Notes under the pieces: model-generated
Database searches by the model: none
What the model was told of the DNA's origin: nothing
Seen by the model: only the letters and a program-made list of their open reading frames with translations
Source: Saprospiraceae bacterium
Lineage (GTDB): Bacteria; Bacteroidota; Bacteroidia; Chitinophagales; Saprospiraceae
Direction of reading: 5' to 3'
Assembly (NCBI GenBank): GCA_016722285.1
Contig: JADKGI010000013.1
Location: 62,001-126,000, forward strand
DNA: 64,000 nt
Position numbers and translations under genes: made by a program
Shown: piece by piece, positions 39,504-48,664 of the stretch
Layout: each line of letters opens with the position of its first letter
Numbering within the stretch: position 1 is the stretch's first letter

Positions 39504-40844
39504 ATGCGAATACATTTAATTGCTGTCGGAGGTGCAGCGATGCACAATATTGCGTTGGATTTGAATGCTGCGGGTCATCAAGTGACGGGATCAGATGATG
39601 AGATATATGAACCATCGCTTACCAGGTTGAAAAATTCCGGAATTCTTCCGGAATTCACGGGCTGGTCTGAAGATAGAATAACTAAAAGTATTGATTTTGT
39701 AATACTTGGAATGCATGCCAAAGCCGATAATCCTGAATTGCTAAAAGCGTTAGAACTTAAAATTCCTGTATATTCATATCCGGAGTTTATTTACAGACAT
39801 TCAATAAATAAAAAAAGAATAGTTATAGCTGGTAGTCACGGAAAGACAACGACTACTGCCATGATTTTACATGTGCTGAAAAAAAAAGGAGTTGATTTCG
39901 ATTACCTTGTTGGAGCTCAGTTAGAAGGTTTTGACAGAATGGTTAAGCTTTCTGATGCTCCACTTATCATAATAGAAGGTGACGAGTATTTAAGCAGCCC
40001 GATTGACAGAGTGCCCAAAATCCATCATTATAAGCCACATATAGCAGTCATTACAGGTATCGCCTGGGATCATATGAATGTTTTTCCAACATTTGATATC
40101 TATAAAGATCAATTTCGCATATTCATAAAAACTATGGACGAAGAGTGTATATTGATATATTATAATCAGGACAAAGTGCTAAAGGGCATCATTCAAAACT
40201 CAAATCATAAAAATTCTATACCATACTCCAATCTTGAAGTAAATGGCGATAAAAGGGTGATCTTTAATGGAAATGAATTTCCTGTCAGTATCATTGGAAT
40301 TCACAATCTGAGAAACATGAATGCTGCCATGTTGGTTTGTAAAAGTTTGGGAATGACAGAAAATGAGTTTTTGGTAGCAATTAAAGATTTTGCCGGTGCC
40401 AATAAAAGATTGCAAAAACTGGCAGGGGATAAGAATAGGGCAGTGTATCTTGATTTTGCGCACGCGCCAAGTAAAGTATTGGCAACAACAAACGCTTTTA
40501 AAGAATGGTTTGGCAATAGAAAATTACTTGCGGTAGTGGAATTGCATACTTTTTCAAGCCTGAACAAAGATTTTATACCAAATTACAAATCTACACTTTC
40601 AGCAGCTGATTCAGCTGTTGTTTTCTACAATGAACATACCCTTCAAATGAAGAAAATGCCTGAATTAGAAGATAAATTTATTCAGGATTCTTTTGATCAT
40701 CCCAACCTTGTAGTTTTTAAGGATGAAAAAATGCTGTATGAGTATATTAATGGCAAACAATTTTCTGACTATAATATTCTCTTGATGACTTCCGGCAATT
40801 TCAATAAAATGGAAATGAATTTCAATCATAATCCAGAGTTATAA
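39504..40844 (+). CDS. mpl: UDP-N-acetylmuramate:L-alanyl-gamma-D-glutamyl-meso-diaminopimelate ligase (Mpl) family
   Basis: 446-residue Mur ligase. Mpl recycles the tripeptide released from peptidoglycan by linking it back to UDP-MurNAc. Visible are the N-terminal dinucleotide-like GGAAMHNIALDLNAAGHQVTG (cut here), the ATP loop IAGSHGKTTTTAM, GDEYLSSPIDRVPKI, and DFAHAPSKV near 320. The Mpl-type GDEYxS and the short length favour Mpl over MurC. The protein is cytoplasmic. Confidence 0.87.
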   Translation: MRIHLIAVGGAAMHNIALDLNAAGHQVTGSDDEIYEPSLTRLKNSGILPEFTGWSEDRITKSIDFVILGMHAKADNPELLKALELKIPVYSYPEFIYRHSINKKRIVIAGSHGKTTTTAMILHVLKKKGVDFDYLVGAQLEGFDRMVKLSDAPLIIIEGDEYLSSPIDRVPKIHHYKPHIAVITGIAWDHMNVFPTFDIYKDQFRIFIKTMDEECILIYYNQDKVLKGIIQNSNHKNSIPYSNLEVNGDKRVIFNGNEFPVSIIGIHNLRNMNAAMLVCKSLGMTENEFLVAIKDFAGANKRLQKLAGDKNRAVYLDFAHAPSKVLATTNAFKEWFGNRKLLAVVELHTFSSLNKDFIPNYKSTLSAADSAVVFYNEHTLQMKKMPELEDKFIQDSFDHPNLVVFKDEKMLYEYINGKQFSDYNILLMTSGNFNKMEMNFNHNPEL

Positions 40845-40896
40845 ATTCGGACAACCAATACAGAACGTTAGAACCTGTTGTTTCAAAAAGAGCGTA

Positions 40897-41451
40897 TTAT
40901 TCTTTCCGTAACCATCCTAAAATACTATAATCAGCTATAGTCCAATACTGATAAAAATTAACTAATGGAATTTTTGCCCGACTTTTTAATCCCATATTTT
41001 GTTGTACTATTTCTATTTCAGTTTCCATTACTCGAGAAATAATAGCAACATGGCCATAATTATTTCCTGGATACGAATCATATACCACAATGTCATTGAC
41101 CTGAGGTTTATATTCTCTGACATTTCTATATTGCATTAACCCCCTTTTTTTATTGAAAGCCCTATCGGTTAGTGTAGGATCAAAATAGTCTTTAGCATGG
41201 CCAAAGGTGTCAGGCATTTTATGATGAAAGACCTCTAAATAATACCTTTTAACAAATTCGACGCACTGATATTTCAAGCCTAAATTGTATCCGTCAGCCG
41301 ATATACTTCTGCCGGATACATTGGTAAATTCAAGCCCGTTATAATAAATTGGGACACCGTTAAAAGAATCTATCTTTTTACCAACATCGTTTGTTGAATG
41401 AAAACTACAACATACTAATAACAAACAAAATAATGAAATTCTGAAAACCAT
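40897..41451 (-). CDS. CHAP-domain lipoprotein, putative peptidoglycan amidase
   Basis: 184 residues with a signal and lipobox (LLLVCCSFH), then a CHAP domain with the catalytic Cys in GLKYQCVEFVKRYY (about 62) and His in NNYGHVAIISR (about 137). Enzymes of this fold cut peptidoglycan stem peptides or cross-links. It is convergent with mpl, 52 bases apart, a wall-recycling gene, which fits but does not prove a shared role. Confidence 0.82.
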   Translation of the reverse strand: MVFRISLFCLLLVCCSFHSTNDVGKKIDSFNGVPIYYNGLEFTNVSGRSISADGYNLGLKYQCVEFVKRYYLEVFHHKMPDTFGHAKDYFDPTLTDRAFNKKRGLMQYRNVREYKPQVNDIVVYDSYPGNNYGHVAIISRVMETEIEIVQQNMGLKSRAKIPLVNFYQYWTIADYSILGWLRKE

Positions 41452-41474
41452 TATAAGACAAATTAATAGTTTTG

Positions 41475-41482
41475 CAAAGATA
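41475..41482 (-). promoter_or_regulatory. Probable -7 promoter box for the CHAP gene
   Basis: The minus strand reads TATCTTTG, matching TAnnTTTG, 24 bases before the CHAP start at 41451. Confidence 0.55.
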
Positions 41483-41592
41483 TATAAAGCATTATATATT
41501 AAGTTAATATTTAATGAATTGTTTAGTTTTAATCAGATTCCGAAATTACAACTCAAATTAATATATAACGTTGCAAGGAAATTTATAGCAAT

Positions 41593-42126
41593 TTAACTCG
41601 AATGTTCTTCATAATTGATCATTGCTTCCAGTTTTTTCTGGCAATCCGGATCCCCAACATCCAAAATAATAGAGTTAACCATGCCATATTTCGTTATAAT
41701 TTCCTTAAGAAGATAATCTCTGATTACAGATATGACAATCATTTTGTTTTTACTTTTCATATTTGAATACATAGTGTTTAATCCTTTAGCAAATCCTTGG
41801 TTTGCTATTTCCAATTTGCCAATTTCGTCAATGACGAAGCATTTATAATTCATCTCCCATGCATTATTCAACATTGAACAACCAAGATCAAAAATTTGCA
41901 TATCAAAAGTGTAGGTTCCAATATTGAGTGCCTTTTTTTCTTTATCACTTTCAATTTCAAAAGGAAAATATTCTTTTTCATCGATCCTGTAGAAAAACCG
42001 TTTTCCACTAATATCAAGGGTAAGAAATCCACCGCAATCATCTCTTGAGCCAAAACTATCCATTAATACAGTTGTTTTCCCGGACTTTATTGGACCAGTC
42101 AGGATGATAAATTTGTTTTTAATCAT
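41593..42126 (-). CDS. P-loop NTPase, THEP1-like
   Basis: 177 residues from ATG 42126. MIKNKFIILTGPIKSGKTTVL carries Walker A (GPIKSGKT) and KCFVIDEIGKLEI carries Walker B, both typical of the THEP1 nucleoside-triphosphatase fold. The start codon overlaps the stop of the upstream membrane-protein gene (ATGA), indicating translational coupling and a shared task. The exact substrate is unknown. A longer start at 42159 would run back into the membrane gene and is less likely. Confidence 0.68.
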   Translation of the reverse strand: MIKNKFIILTGPIKSGKTTVLMDSFGSRDDCGGFLTLDISGKRFFYRIDEKEYFPFEIESDKEKKALNIGTYTFDMQIFDLGCSMLNNAWEMNYKCFVIDEIGKLEIANQGFAKGLNTMYSNMKSKNKMIVISVIRDYLLKEIITKYGMVNSIILDVGDPDCQKKLEAMINYEEHSS

Positions 42127-43127
42127 TCTTGAATTTTGTGGACAACAATAACAAACCAAGAATAAAAATTTTTAAATTTGGTAACTCCCGAATAAGTTTT
42201 ATTTATCCAAACAAATAAAGTGTATGCCTGATCGGTAAATTTGGGCATATCCTGAATAATTGCATTCAATTCTTGATTGTCCATTGACAATGTCCGGCTT
42301 TTAGCATATTTCATTATTGCAAACTTAATAAAAGGACCTATTACAAAAAGCAAACCAAGACTAATAGTAAATGATCTGATAAAAATAAATACCAAATCTA
42401 ATATTTTCAAATCTGGAACCAGGATTTTTATAATTGAAAGTATCAATATAAAGATAAAAAATCCTGCAAATATAGCCTTCAGGTTATTATATTTTGGCTT
42501 AGACAAATGAGCGTTTACTTCTTGTATAGGTATTTTATCAGCAAATAGATCTATCTGCTCTGGAATATTAGGTATCCATTTACCCAGGATAATGCCTACA
42601 AGCAGGTGGGTGAATATGTATGTACAGAAAATAAAGGTAACAACTGAACCGTTTGCATTGATTCCCATTGCTTTGATTATAGTAATTCCCGCAGTATCAA
42701 CAGCTTCCATCAGCTGCATTCCGTAAATCAAAAGTGCCAGTAATATTTTTTGAATAGCTGACTCAAGTAGGCACAAAATGCTGAATACCATGCATTTAAG
42801 ATTATAATGAGTATTGCTTTTAAAAAGTAAGTAGCCCAGATAGCCTTGAAATAGAACAGCAACATAAGCTTGCCAGGGAGAATGAGGACTCACAGTAAGT
42901 TTGACTAATAATACAATAGCAAGTGCTTTTAATATATTTTTTCTCCCTCCAGAGTAGTAAGCTAATAGCGCAATGCTGATAACTGCCACACCACCAACAA
43001 AAATTCCGGTAAATGGAAGCTTAAGTGCGTGCAATACACCTCCAATACCAGATTCTGCAAAAGCCCATAACATTATTAACCCTTTTGGACTAATATTCCG
43101 ATTGAATGAAATGCTATTTGGTTCCAA
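42123..43127 (-). CDS. Integral membrane protein of unknown function (ECF S-component-like?)
   Basis: 334 residues with about seven hydrophobic helices in the first 285 positions (e.g. LPFTGIFVGGVAVISIALLAYYSGG, GSVVTFIFCTYIFTHLLVGIILG). The N-terminal region (residues 20-130) resembles small-molecule S components of energy-coupling-factor transporters, but I cannot place it in a named family. The coupled NTPase downstream could supply nucleotide control. Start 43127 has a plausible N-terminus MEPNSISFNRNISPKGL. Confidence 0.55.
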   Translation of the reverse strand: MEPNSISFNRNISPKGLIMLWAFAESGIGGVLHALKLPFTGIFVGGVAVISIALLAYYSGGRKNILKALAIVLLVKLTVSPHSPWQAYVAVLFQGYLGYLLFKSNTHYNLKCMVFSILCLLESAIQKILLALLIYGMQLMEAVDTAGITIIKAMGINANGSVVTFIFCTYIFTHLLVGIILGKWIPNIPEQIDLFADKIPIQEVNAHLSKPKYNNLKAIFAGFFIFILILSIIKILVPDLKILDLVFIFIRSFTISLGLLFVIGPFIKFAIMKYAKSRTLSMDNQELNAIIQDMPKFTDQAYTLFVWINKTYSGVTKFKNFYSWFVIVVHKIQE

Positions 43128-43205
43128 TAAAAATTAAGTTATTTTCAATTGCTAAGGTATTGACATAATTCAAAACAAGGTAAAAAATAATGATTAAAAT
43201 AAATT

Positions 43206-43213
43206 TATCTTTG
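43206..43213 (+). promoter_or_regulatory. Probable -7 promoter box for ettA
   Basis: TATCTTTG fits TAnnTTTG, 31 bases before the ATG at 43245. Confidence 0.55.
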
Positions 43214-43244
43214 CAACCTTAAATTTGTGGAACAAATATAAAAT

Positions 43245-44915
43245 ATGGCTGACAATAAAATAATATTCGCAATGGAGGGTGTTACCAAAACGTTTCCTCC
43301 GCAAAAAACAGTTCTTAAAAATATATGGCTATCCTTTTTCTACGGTGCTAAAATTGGAGTATTAGGTTTAAATGGTTCCGGTAAGTCGAGTTTGCTCAAG
43401 ATAATAGCAGGACTCGACACTAACTTTCAGGGAAAGGTAACATTTGACAAAGAATACAAAATAGGTTACCTCGAGCAGGAACCAAATCTGGATGATTCAA
43501 AGACAGTCCGACAGATAGTTGAAGAAGGCGTTCAGCACATTGTTGATATTATAAAAGCTTATGAAGATGTCAACAATAAATTATGTGAGCCGCTTGATGA
43601 TGACGAGATGATGAAAGCAATCGAGATACAGGGCGCACTCATGGAACAAATGGAACATTTTGATGCCTGGAATCTCGATCATAAGCTCGAGACAGCTATG
43701 GAGTCACTCAGATGCCCTGAAGGTGACATATCAATCAATATTTGCTCCGGTGGCGAAAAACGCCGGGTGGCACTATGTCGATTACTTTTGAGCCAGCCCG
43801 ATATACTCCTGCTTGATGAGCCAACTAACCACCTGGATGCAGAAAGTGTACTTTGGCTTGAACAATACCTTAAAAGTTTTCCGGGAACGGTTATTGCCGT
43901 AACACATGACCGGTATTTTCTTGACAATGTCGCAGGATGGATACTTGAATTGGATAGGGGAGAAGGTATTCCGTGGGAAGGAAATTATTTATTATGGTTT
44001 GAGCAAAAAGCGAATAGACTGGCTATGGAGGAAAAAACGGAATCCAAGCGGCGAAAAACATTGGAACGCGAACTCGAGTGGGTACGCATGGCTCCTAAAG
44101 CACGACAATCCAAAGGTAAGGCCAGGCTTTCAGCATATGATAGACTACAGAATGAAGAAGCAAAAGTGAAAGAAGCTAAGCTGGAACTGTTCATACCTCC
44201 GGGAGACCGACTTGGCGACAAAGTTATAGAGATTAACGGTATTTCTAAGGCCTATGGTAAGAGAATATTAATAGATAATTTTGCTTGCTCTATTCCTAAA
44301 AATGCAATCATGGGGATTATCGGACCAAACGGCGTCGGTAAATCAACCCTTTTTCGTATGATCATGGGGACAGAATCGGCTGATAGCGGATCAATCACTG
44401 TTGGAGATACGGTCCATCTGAGTTACGTCGATCAGTCTCATTCAGACTTGAAACCTGATGTGACGGTAATGGAAGCCGTAGGAAAAGGGCAGGAGATGAT
44501 CATGGTCGGAAAGACACAAATCAATGTAAGGGCATATCTGAGTAAGTTTAACATTTCAGGATCTGACCAACAAAAAAAAGTTGGCGTCCTTTCTGGTGGC
44601 GAAAGAAACAGAGTTCATCTCGCCATGACGCTCAAGGAAGGTGGAAATGTACTTTTATTGGATGAACCTACCAATGACATAGATATCAATACATTGAGGG
44701 CATTGGAGGAAGCCATTGAAAATTTTGCAGGATGCGTTTTAGTTATTTCGCACGATAGGTGGTTTATAGACAGGTTGGCCACACATATAATGGCATTTGA
44801 AAATAATTCACAAGTCGTATTTTTTGAAGGAAATTTCAGTGATTACGAAAAAGCTAAAATCGAAAGATATGGAAATATAGCTCCTAAAAGACCGCGCTTT
44901 AAGAGCTTATTGTAA
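43245..44915 (+). CDS. ettA: Energy-dependent translational throttle protein EttA (ABC-F)
   Basis: 556 residues with two ABC ATPase domains and no membrane part. Walker A GLNGSGKSSLLKII and GPNGVGKSTLFRMI, signature ICSGGEKRRVALCR and LSGGERNRVHLAM, and Walker B LLLDEPTNHLDAES and LLLDEPTNDIDINT are seen. The linker contains the EttA-type arm and the WVRMAPKARQSKGKARLSAY stretch. EttA binds the ribosomal E site and gates the first elongation step by the ATP/ADP ratio. Confidence 0.92.
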   Translation: MADNKIIFAMEGVTKTFPPQKTVLKNIWLSFFYGAKIGVLGLNGSGKSSLLKIIAGLDTNFQGKVTFDKEYKIGYLEQEPNLDDSKTVRQIVEEGVQHIVDIIKAYEDVNNKLCEPLDDDEMMKAIEIQGALMEQMEHFDAWNLDHKLETAMESLRCPEGDISINICSGGEKRRVALCRLLLSQPDILLLDEPTNHLDAESVLWLEQYLKSFPGTVIAVTHDRYFLDNVAGWILELDRGEGIPWEGNYLLWFEQKANRLAMEEKTESKRRKTLERELEWVRMAPKARQSKGKARLSAYDRLQNEEAKVKEAKLELFIPPGDRLGDKVIEINGISKAYGKRILIDNFACSIPKNAIMGIIGPNGVGKSTLFRMIMGTESADSGSITVGDTVHLSYVDQSHSDLKPDVTVMEAVGKGQEMIMVGKTQINVRAYLSKFNISGSDQQKKVGVLSGGERNRVHLAMTLKEGGNVLLLDEPTNDIDINTLRALEEAIENFAGCVLVISHDRWFIDRLATHIMAFENNSQVVFFEGNFSDYEKAKIERYGNIAPKRPRFKSLL

Positions 44916-44944
44916 TACTTATTCATAAAAAGGTAATATTAAGA

Positions 44945-45433
44945 TTATTTCAGTCTTTTGAGCATAGTGATATCACATCTTTCTGAATGGCATTTTCCTT
45001 CAGTTATTTCAAATCCGAATCCTTTATACAAACCTATAGCTTCAGTTAAAACAGACGCAGTGTCCAGTAATAATGCATTATAACCGGCTTGTCTGGCAAT
45101 TGTCTCAAGGTACTTCAAAGCCCATTTGCCTAATCCTTTATTTCTTAGCGAAGGATCAAAATACATTTTCCTGACTTCTACTCTCCCATTTTCTGAATGG
45201 AACAAGGCAAAGCTACCTAATATTGTCCCGGTATTATTGGTTAAAACCCAAAAATGCCCTTCAGGATAATAGGTTTCAATTTCATACAAATCTTTATCAG
45301 TAGAAAGCGGATCCACATTCAATCCATAATTTTTTAGAATATCAAAAATGAGCGTCCTAAGCTCAGGAGAATCAGCATCTTTTGCTTGTCTTAAATAAAC
45401 TCCGGGAATTGGTGTGTCTGATTTATTTATCAT
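44945..45433 (-). CDS. GNAT-family N-acetyltransferase
   Basis: 162 residues with the GNAT core: VEVRKMYFDPSLRNKGLGKWALKYLE (acetyl-CoA loop with Q/R-x2-G-x-G/A pattern as RNKGLG) and LLDTASVLTEAIGLYKGFGFE. Typical of small-molecule or amino-acid acetyltransferases; the substrate is unknown. Convergent with ettA, 29 bases apart. Confidence 0.85.
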   Translation of the reverse strand: MINKSDTPIPGVYLRQAKDADSPELRTLIFDILKNYGLNVDPLSTDKDLYEIETYYPEGHFWVLTNNTGTILGSFALFHSENGRVEVRKMYFDPSLRNKGLGKWALKYLETIARQAGYNALLLDTASVLTEAIGLYKGFGFEITEGKCHSERCDITMLKRLK

Positions 45434-45464
45434 AAGATGGATAATATTCTAAGAAAAATAAATC

Positions 45465-45472
45465 CAAATGTA
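45465..45472 (-). promoter_or_regulatory. Probable -7 promoter box for the GNAT gene
   Basis: The minus strand reads TACATTTG, matching TAnnTTTG, 32 bases before the start at 45433. Confidence 0.5.
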
Positions 45473-45513
45473 GTATGTTTTGTACTTTTAAACTTAATTT
45501 TAAATAGCTACCT

Positions 45514-46323
45514 GTGAAAATAAAGTTGATTTGCTTCCTGGTTTTTCTTTGCAGTGGTGCTCTTATAAGTCAATCCGGCTTTACTACCATAGGTGGCGCC
45601 AATTTTTTAGGTTATGGAAGGGCAGGAGTCAATATCTCAGGTATTGAATCCATTTATATGAATCAGGCCGGCCTTTCAGACATTAAAAACTATGCTTTAG
45701 ACATTAGTGCTGAAAGAAGATTTAACCTCGAAGAATTAACAAATATTTCCATTGTGGGTGCTAAAACACTTAATTTCGGAACGGTTGGTATTCTACTTTC
45801 CAATTTTGGATTTGCAGAATATAATGAGCAAAAATTTGCATTAGCTTATTCACGTCGTCTAAGTCCGGGAGTTTCATTAGGCGGACAGTTTGACCTTCTG
45901 AGATATAATATTGAAAAAATTGGAAGCAAGAACCTGATTTCATTCGAAATGGGAATGCAAATAAAGCTCAATAAAGAATTTAGTCTGGCCACTCACATTT
46001 TTAGTCCCGGTAAAATTGAAGTTAACGAAACCACTGATATTGGTACACGTTTTAGGATTGGCATCATGTATAAGCCTTCTGGGAAAGTTTTTTTATTAGC
46101 AGAAGTCGATAAACTTATTTACAGAGAGGCCGAATATAAATTAGGACTGTCATATCAGTTAATAAATGAAATGCAGATAAATCTTGGAATAAATCCTGTC
46201 GCCGAATTCTACAGTTTTGGCATTCGGCTATCCTTTAGAGAAAATTATAAGATGTCAACAGCAGTTGCTCTTCAGGATAGATTGGGGAATTCGCCGGCAA
46301 TCAGTTTTCAATATAATAACTGA
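45514..46323 (+). CDS. Outer-membrane beta-barrel protein, PorV/PorQ-like
   Basis: 269 residues with a signal peptide (to LISQ) and alternating beta-strands throughout: FTTIGGANFLGYGRAGV, SIYMNQAGLSDI, LAYSRRLSPGVSLGGQFDLL, and a final aromatic-rich strand. The early GRAGV and NQAGL motifs are like FadL/PorV-type barrels of Bacteroidota. The start is GTG. Nine bases separate it from the glycosyltransferase gene. Confidence 0.6.
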   Translation: MKIKLICFLVFLCSGALISQSGFTTIGGANFLGYGRAGVNISGIESIYMNQAGLSDIKNYALDISAERRFNLEELTNISIVGAKTLNFGTVGILLSNFGFAEYNEQKFALAYSRRLSPGVSLGGQFDLLRYNIEKIGSKNLISFEMGMQIKLNKEFSLATHIFSPGKIEVNETTDIGTRFRIGIMYKPSGKVFLLAEVDKLIYREAEYKLGLSYQLINEMQINLGINPVAEFYSFGIRLSFRENYKMSTAVALQDRLGNSPAISFQYNN

Positions 46324-46331
46324 AACAGGTA

Positions 46332-47489
46332 GTGAGAATACTTTTCCTTACTTCCCGGTTTCCTTATCCACTCGAAAAAGGTGATAAACTGAGGGCTTTT
46401 CACCAGATAAAGGTATTGAGTTCTTCCCACGAAATCCACTTGGTAAGTATCCTGGAAGAAGATCCGGAATCGGGATGGCTTGAGAAAGTTGCTGCATATA
46501 CAGCAAGTATTACTACCATTACCATCAAACCATTTGAAAGATATGTATCAGTAATAAAGTCTTTATTTTCGCGACGTCCTGTTCAAATTGCGTGGTTCTA
46601 TAGTTCTACGATAAAAAAAAATATTAACCGAATTTGTAATGAGCTCAAACCAGATCATTGTTATTGTCAATTGACGAGAATGGCTGAATATGCAAAGGAT
46701 TTGCCGGTTAAAAAAACACTTGACTATATGGATAGTTTTGGCATCAGTATGCTTAGGCGGGCAAATATTGTGCGATTTCCACTCTCGTTATTCTATAGAA
46801 TTGAAGGTATGCGCATGATAGATTATGAAGCTTCGGTTTCCAAAAAATTTAATAATCTGACAATCATTTCCCAACAAGATAAGAACCTTCTCAAATTTGA
46901 TGGTGCATCAAATATAATTGTAGTCGGAAATGGCATAGACCAATATTTTACAGAATGTCTTATATCGAAAGAGCGAATTTATGAACTGGTCTTCATAGGC
47001 AATATGTCTTATTTGCCAAATATTGAGTGCGCAGAATATTTGGTAAATAAAATTATGCCTTTGCTCCCCTCACATTATCGACTTCTTATCTCAGGAGCTA
47101 GTCCTGATTCAAGGGTCCTGGCACTTACATCTTCAAAAGTTCAAGTATCAGGTTGGTCTGAGGATATACGGGAATCTTACCTTTCAGGAAGAGTTTTTGT
47201 AGCACCTATGTGGTCTGGAACGGGACAGCAAAATAAAATACTTGAAGCCCTATCCCTAGGCATACCTTGTGTAACCACGGCTGCCGTTAACAATGCAATT
47301 GAAGCAAGCCCAAATGAAGAAATATTGATTGCTGAAGCTCCAGAAGAATTTGTAGTAGCCATTCAAACTTTGCTTACCAATGAACAAAAATATGAAGAAA
47401 TCATGCGGAAAGGGAAAGTTTTTGTAATTCAAAAATTTGACTGGAAACAAAAAGGTAACTTATTAAGTTCTATTTTTGCAAAAACTTAA
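46332..47489 (+). CDS. Glycosyltransferase family 1/4-like
   Basis: 385 residues, GT-B fold. The N-terminal domain starts RILFLTSRFPYPLEKGDKLR, the EpsH1/Stp2-like signature. The C-terminal nucleotide-sugar domain shows LVFIGNMSYLPNI, VAPMWSGTGQQNKILEALSLGIPCVTT and ends with KFDWKQKG. It likely adds sugars to a surface polysaccharide or lipid; donor and acceptor are unknown. Start is GTG. It sits 9 bases after the outer-membrane gene and 9 before ribBA. Confidence 0.85.
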   Translation: MRILFLTSRFPYPLEKGDKLRAFHQIKVLSSSHEIHLVSILEEDPESGWLEKVAAYTASITTITIKPFERYVSVIKSLFSRRPVQIAWFYSSTIKKNINRICNELKPDHCYCQLTRMAEYAKDLPVKKTLDYMDSFGISMLRRANIVRFPLSLFYRIEGMRMIDYEASVSKKFNNLTIISQQDKNLLKFDGASNIIVVGNGIDQYFTECLISKERIYELVFIGNMSYLPNIECAEYLVNKIMPLLPSHYRLLISGASPDSRVLALTSSKVQVSGWSEDIRESYLSGRVFVAPMWSGTGQQNKILEALSLGIPCVTTAAVNNAIEASPNEEILIAEAPEEFVVAIQTLLTNEQKYEEIMRKGKVFVIQKFDWKQKGNLLSSIFAKT

Positions 47490-47498
47490 ATCATACAC

Positions 47499-48632
47499 AT
47501 GCTAGTAGAGGAACAAAAAGTAAAAAGTATTCAATTAAATACTATTGAAGAGGCAATTGATGATATTCGCAATGGAAAAATTGTCATAGTTGTAGATGAC
47601 GAAGATAGGGAAAATGAGGGAGATTTTATTTGTGCTGCAGAAAAAATAAGTCCTGAGCTCATCAATTTTATGTCCAAATATGGCAGAGGATTGATATGTA
47701 CACCCATACTGGAGCAAAGAGCTAAAGAGTTGAATCTTGATCTTATGGTTAAGGCTAATACTGCCATGCATAATACAGCTTTTACGGTGTCTATTGATTT
47801 GATTGGGCATGGATGTACTACCGGAATCTCTGCTTATGACAGATCTACGGGAATTAAAGCGTTGGTAAATGTGGATACAAAACCGGAAGATTTTGCCAGA
47901 CCGGGCCATATTTTTCCTTTAATATCAAAGGAAGGAGGCGTATTAAGAAGAACAGGACACACTGAAGCTGCCATTGATTTGGCAAGACTTGCTGGTTGTT
48001 ATCCGGCGGGTGTTTTGGTAGAGATACTCAATGAAGATGGTTCAATGGCAAGGCTACCTCAGTTGGTTGAAATTGGCAAGAATCTGGATATAAAAATAGT
48101 TTCTATAAAGGATCTGGTTGCATTCCGAATGCAAACGGAAAGACTGGTAAATATGGAATTTGAAACAGAAATTCAAACTCCATTTGGTTTGTTTACTGTT
48201 AAAGCTTTCCGTCAAATTACTACAGGTGATATACATCTTGCATTTATTATGGGAAATGTACTAAAAAATGAACCAACATTAGTAAGAGTGCATTCCAATA
48301 CTGAAACAGGTGATATCCTGGGAATTTTATTTGACGGATATGCAGAGCAATTATCTATGTCACTTCAACATATATCTGAAAACAGAAAGGGGATCTTATT
48401 ATTTATGAGACACGGAGAAGTTTCAGATTCAATATTGGATAAACTCAGATCTCTCGACAATAAACCCAATTCAAATCTTCGTCTATCAGAGGAGCAGAGA
48501 GATTTTGGAACTGGAGCTCAGATACTTAGAGAACTGGGTGTGTCAAAGATCAGACTCATTTCCAACCATAAAAGAAAAAGAATAGGATTAATAGGTTACG
48601 GTTTGGAAATTGTAGAAAATGTACTTATTTAA
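47499..48632 (+). CDS. ribBA: RibBA: 3,4-dihydroxy-2-butanone-4-phosphate synthase with degenerate GTP cyclohydrolase II half
   Basis: 377 residues. The N-terminal RibB domain (about 10-210) has VVDDEDRENEGDF and RRTGHTEAAIDLARLAG, both complete, so DHBP synthesis from ribulose 5-phosphate is expected. The C-terminal RibA-like domain (about 215-377) keeps RVHSNTETGD and the GYGLEIVENV end, but the three zinc-binding cysteines (normally in SEC and SxxCDC) are Thr, Asp-Gly and Tyr. GTP cyclohydrolase II activity is therefore doubtful. A separate ribA would be expected elsewhere. Confidence 0.9.
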   Translation: MLVEEQKVKSIQLNTIEEAIDDIRNGKIVIVVDDEDRENEGDFICAAEKISPELINFMSKYGRGLICTPILEQRAKELNLDLMVKANTAMHNTAFTVSIDLIGHGCTTGISAYDRSTGIKALVNVDTKPEDFARPGHIFPLISKEGGVLRRTGHTEAAIDLARLAGCYPAGVLVEILNEDGSMARLPQLVEIGKNLDIKIVSIKDLVAFRMQTERLVNMEFETEIQTPFGLFTVKAFRQITTGDIHLAFIMGNVLKNEPTLVRVHSNTETGDILGILFDGYAEQLSMSLQHISENRKGILLFMRHGEVSDSILDKLRSLDNKPNSNLRLSEEQRDFGTGAQILRELGVSKIRLISNHKRKRIGLIGYGLEIVENVLI

Positions 48633-48664
48633 TCTTCCAATTCGTTCATTACCACATTCATAAG

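Noticed and set aside
42127..42159. Earlier start for the NTPase at 42159
   Set aside because: It adds an unconserved Cys-rich tail (MVCYCCPQNSR) overlapping the membrane gene; ATG 42126 fits the family and the ATGA coupling.
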